From Ignavibacteria bacterium (GTDB lineage: Bacteria; Bacteroidota; Ignavibacteria; Tepidaquicellales; Tepidaquicellaceae), in the NCBI GenBank assembly GCA_028714695.1, contig JAQTLX010000017.1:17216-81215 (forward strand): a stretch of DNA of 64,000 nucleotides. Direction: 5' to 3'. Of the stretch, positions 61,745 to 64,000 are shown one piece after another; the stretch's first letter is position 1, and each line of letters opens with the position of its first letter. Below the pieces are notes generated by a model. The model was not told the DNA's origin. It saw only the letters and a list, made by a program, of their open reading frames with translations, and searched no databases. Made by a program: the position numbers and the translations under genes.

Positions 61745-61887
61745 TAATCGGTACTCGCTAATCGTCAATCGCCACATGTTAATCACTTATTATTAAATCC
61801 TAATTGTTAGTTGTCAACCGTTAATCGTTAATCGAAAAATTACTAATTACTAATTACTAATTACTAATTACTAATTGCTAATTGCCA
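61745..61887. repeat. Degenerate 7-bp tandem repeat array, about 20 units
   Basis: From 61745 the sequence can be cut every 7 bases into related units: TAATCGG, TACTCGC, TAATCGT, CAATCGC and so on in the left part, changing through TAATTGT, TAGTTGT, CAACCGT, TAATCGT to the near-perfect CTAATTA units (five ATTACTA repeats at 61839-61873, two degenerate after). Register is kept across the whole 143 bp. It ends 4 bp before the stop codon of the T9SS gene at 61892-63097. Read on the other strand it is the 3' flank of that gene. Confidence 0.8.
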
Positions 61888-61891
61888 ATAG

Positions 61892-63097
61892 TTATTTGAT
61901 TAGAACCATTTTCTTCGTCTCACTAAAACCGTCCGCAGTCAATTTATAGAAATACACTCCGCTGTTTAATGCCGCACCGTTTAACGACGTTTCGTAAGTC
62001 CCGGGTTTCAGTGATTCGTTCACGAGAGTCTGAACTTCACGTCCTGTTGCATCGTAAACGGAAATTTTCACATTGCCCAGACGCACTACGTCAAACTTTA
62101 TTTTAGTCGTTGGATTAAAAGGATTCGGATAATTTTGTTCTAATTTATAATGCGCAGGTACCTGCTCAGAAATCGTATTTATACCTATAAGTTCGGTAAG
62201 CGGCCTCCTGTATAAACTGTAATCCGAACCTGCATAAATATAGCCGTTTAATATACATAATCCAAAAACCCTTAGATTCCCTAAGAAGCCCTCATTTCTT
62301 TGTATCCAGTTTGCTCCCTTGTTTGTAGTGGTGTAAACGCCGTAGCCGTCTGAACCCGCAAAGACTGTATTTCCGCTCACGGCAAACGAATAAAAACTCC
62401 TGCTGGCTATTGTCGAAGGAGTCCAACTCGTACCGTTATTTGTTGATAAATAAATTCCCGCGCTGTAATACGTCCCTGCATAAATATCAGACCCGTTTAC
62501 AAATAATGACTGAATGCTCTGGTTGTTTAAAGATGTCTGCACCCAGCCCGAACCGTTGTTGGTTGACATATATACGCCGTTTAAGAACGTTCCCGCAAAT
62601 ATAGTATTTCCGCTCACTGCCAGTGAGTAAACGTCGTGATTATTTAAAGATGACTGCGTCCACGTCGAACCGTTATTCGTAGATGAATATACACCATCAT
62701 AGTAAACTCCGGCAAATATTGTGTTCCCGACTACGAGTAATGACGGTACGTATTTATTATTTAAAAGCGTCTGTGTCCATGTCGTGCCGTTATTGGAAGA
62801 CACATATACTCCGTTTCCGTATGTTCCGGCATATACATTATTGCCGTTTACTGCCAGCGAATAAATGAACTGATTGTTTAAAGAAGTCTGAGTCCAGCTC
62901 GTTCCGTTGTTAGTAGATAAATACACTCCGAAGTTAATTGTTCCGGCGTAGATATTATTTCCTGATACTGCCATTGACTGCTGCGCTTTATATCCGATTC
63001 CGCTTGTATCCAGCACCCATTGTGCCGTTGAATTTTTAATGTGAAATGCGGATAGAATAATAATTGTAAAAAAAATTAAAGTAATTTTGTTCTTCAT
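61892..63097 (-). CDS. T9SS-exported beta-propeller protein with seven sialidase-like repeats
   Basis: Start placed at the ATG at 63097: AAGGAG is 8 nt upstream, and MKNKITLIFFTIIILSAFHI is the signal peptide; an in-frame TTG at 63112 adds 5 residues. 401 aa. Residues 25-280 contain six nearly identical units of about 39-41 residues (LNNQFIYSLAVNGNNVYAGT followed by YGNGVYVSSNNGTTWTQTL) plus a shorter seventh (GLCILNGYIYAGSDYSLYRR), fitting a seven-bladed propeller. The C-terminal 80 residues are a T9SS sorting domain: YKLEQNYPNPFNPTTKIKFD and VKISVYDATGREVQTLV, ending ETKKMVLIK. Gly/Asn-rich repeat DNA is also repeated. Probably surface-displayed. Confidence 0.92.
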   Translation of the reverse strand: MKNKITLIFFTIIILSAFHIKNSTAQWVLDTSGIGYKAQQSMAVSGNNIYAGTINFGVYLSTNNGTSWTQTSLNNQFIYSLAVNGNNVYAGTYGNGVYVSSNNGTTWTQTLLNNKYVPSLLVVGNTIFAGVYYDGVYSSTNNGSTWTQSSLNNHDVYSLAVSGNTIFAGTFLNGVYMSTNNGSGWVQTSLNNQSIQSLFVNGSDIYAGTYYSAGIYLSTNNGTSWTPSTIASRSFYSFAVSGNTVFAGSDGYGVYTTTNKGANWIQRNEGFLGNLRVFGLCILNGYIYAGSDYSLYRRPLTELIGINTISEQVPAHYKLEQNYPNPFNPTTKIKFDVVRLGNVKISVYDATGREVQTLVNESLKPGTYETSLNGAALNSGVYFYKLTADGFSETKKMVLIK

Positions 63098-63329
63098 TTT
63101 GTTCTCCTTCAATTTCCCCTAGTTGTTTTGTAAACGTTTCAGTCTATAACGTGATAAGTATATATAACGTGCATTATGTTGAATGATATATCGCAGAGGT
63201 TTCTTTGTAAGACTAACATGAAATTATGATTATTTCCTTATTGCGTTGATGAAGATATCGAAGAAATATACTTATGTAGTGAGTAATGTATTGTTTAATA
63301 TGTAAATCGAGATTACAAACTCCCGTTCA

Positions 63330-63809
63330 TTATTTTAAATCTGTTTCACTTGAATCCTCTATTGCCTGAATTATTGCCTGCCTTTTACTTGTTTCGTATA
63401 ATCCGATAAAGGTGTACCCTTTCTTGGATAATTTGGTTCTTAAAAAATCATTTCCTTCAACGGCTATAAATGCGCCTGATAAAATTGCCAAAACGTATGA
63501 AATTGCATATGCCAATTTCTGATAAATTATCGTGACTTCATGAATTGATTTATCATTAAAAGTATGATTAGAACCTGTAATAAAAAAACCTAAAAGGATA
63601 TATCCCCAGATCCAGAAATAATATGAGATTATCCATATATATTCTAAAATGTAAAATCCGATAAGAAAAAGAATCACTTCCCATAGGCGTTTTTTAAGTA
63701 ACCAAAATACTCCGAAGAAAAAAGCGGGAAATGAAAATCCATTCTTTATGGCAATATATTCCGGGTCATCCAACTCGTATTCCATTTTGTAAACGTAATA
63801 TTGTTTCAT
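63330..63809 (-). CDS. DUF2628-like membrane protein
   Basis: 159 aa. An N-terminal cytosolic segment KQYYVYKMEYELDDPEYIAI, then NGFSFPAFFFGVFWLLKKRL, the DUF2628 signature, followed by three or four hydrophobic helices (about 43-60, 68-80, 105-122) and a charged C-terminal tail. Function unknown; such proteins are small inner-membrane proteins. It is the last gene in the window, reading leftwards, and is flanked upstream by heptamer repeats. Confidence 0.76.
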   Translation of the reverse strand: MKQYYVYKMEYELDDPEYIAIKNGFSFPAFFFGVFWLLKKRLWEVILFLIGFYILEYIWIISYYFWIWGYILLGFFITGSNHTFNDKSIHEVTIIYQKLAYAISYVLAILSGAFIAVEGNDFLRTKLSKKGYTFIGLYETSKRQAIIQAIEDSSETDLK

Positions 63810-63813
63810 CTAT

Positions 63814-63876
63814 GATAATCGCAGATTTTTAACTGTTAATTGCAAATTATCAATTCCCAATTACTAATTACTAATC
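63814..63876. repeat. Second degenerate 7-bp tandem repeat array, about 9 units
   Basis: Consecutive 7-mers from 63814: GATAATC, GCAGATT, TTTAACT, GTTAATT, GCAAATT, ATCAATT, CCCAATT, ACTAATT, ACTAATC. The pattern NNNAATT is shared with the array at 61745-61887, including two identical ATTACTA units at 63860-63873. It lies directly upstream of the DUF2628-like gene start. Confidence 0.75.
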
Positions 63877-64000
63877 AGTAGTGTCCCGCTTAAAAAACAC
63901 GGAAGGCTGCAACTACTAATAAAATATAGCAGTAAGAGGGTTTTTCTTTAAAATCGATTTGAATTTATTCGATTAATTATTTCATTCATTTTTGGCTGAA

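Noticed and set aside
61745..61887. CRISPR array
   Set aside because: Period is 7 bp with no spacers; no cas genes in the window.
63877..64000. Possible insertion-sequence end (GTGTCCCGCTTAAAA)
   Set aside because: Resembles some IS ends, but no partner inverted repeat, duplication or transposase is visible inside the window.

Overview
The window looks like a chromosome segment of an AT-rich, Gram-negative bacterium of the Ignavibacteria/Chlorobi side of the Bacteroidota-Chlorobiota lineage. Visible support: three secreted proteins end in a type IX secretion (T9SS) C-terminal domain with the YPNPFNP motif; several candidate promoters follow the Bacteroidota -7 consensus TAnnTTTG; many genes start with TTG; and outer-membrane and lipoprotein features are present. 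The assignment to lineage is inference from motifs, not from a marker-gene search.

Layout. 1-13.4 kb is mostly housekeeping: a LysM lytic transglycosylase running off the left edge, an RluA-type pseudouridine synthase, a minus-strand trio (nitroreductase, ICMT-like methyltransferase, DUF2231-like membrane protein), a ComEC homologue whose C-terminal metallo-beta-lactamase-like domain has lost its metal ligands, then pyrimidine phosphorylase, nuclease, IMP dehydrogenase and a Bax-inhibitor-like protein closed by a clear terminator. 14.1-16.7 kb is a complete IS1595-family element: 26-bp imperfect terminal inverted repeats, a perfect 8-bp target duplication, a zinc-ribbon transposase and five additional small ORFs carried as cargo. 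It sits between an outer-membrane barrel gene and an NlpC/P60-like gene that were once adjacent. 16.7-28.6 kb holds secreted and surface proteins (lamin-tail protein, two tandem T9SS propeller-like paralogues), two GT-C membrane glycosyltransferases, tRNA-Pro(GGG), and a SRAP (YedK-type) protein.

28.7-59.7 kb is almost entirely plus-strand: proS-maf-flippase, a lone B12-binding mutase domain, phosphohexomutase, and then a roughly 22-kb surface-polysaccharide locus (Wza-like export protein, Wzz-like protein, Wzy/WaaL-like ligase or polymerase, Wzx flippase, FkbM methyltransferase, acetyltransferase, seven stand-alone glycosyltransferases). Inside it is a compact heptose module: NAD-dependent epimerase, HddA-like kinase, HddC-like nucleotidyltransferase, GmhA-like isomerase and a transaldolase that could supply sedoheptulose 7-phosphate. 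It is followed by an unusual polyprenyl phosphoglycosyltransferase, a DPM1-like synthase and a GT2 fused to a phosphoglycosyltransferase-like region lacking the catalytic core. The run ends with accA-murA-acyl-CoA carboxylase beta.

59.8-64 kb is accessory: a FRG-domain/TPR protein convergent with an orphan HicB-like antitoxin, a long imperfect hairpin, two arrays of degenerate 7-bp tandem repeats, a T9SS-exported seven-repeat propeller protein and a DUF2628-like membrane protein. The strongest candidates for something undescribed are the cargo-bearing IS1595 element, the heptamer arrays with the adjoining hairpin, and the pseudo-phosphoglycosyltransferase fusion.
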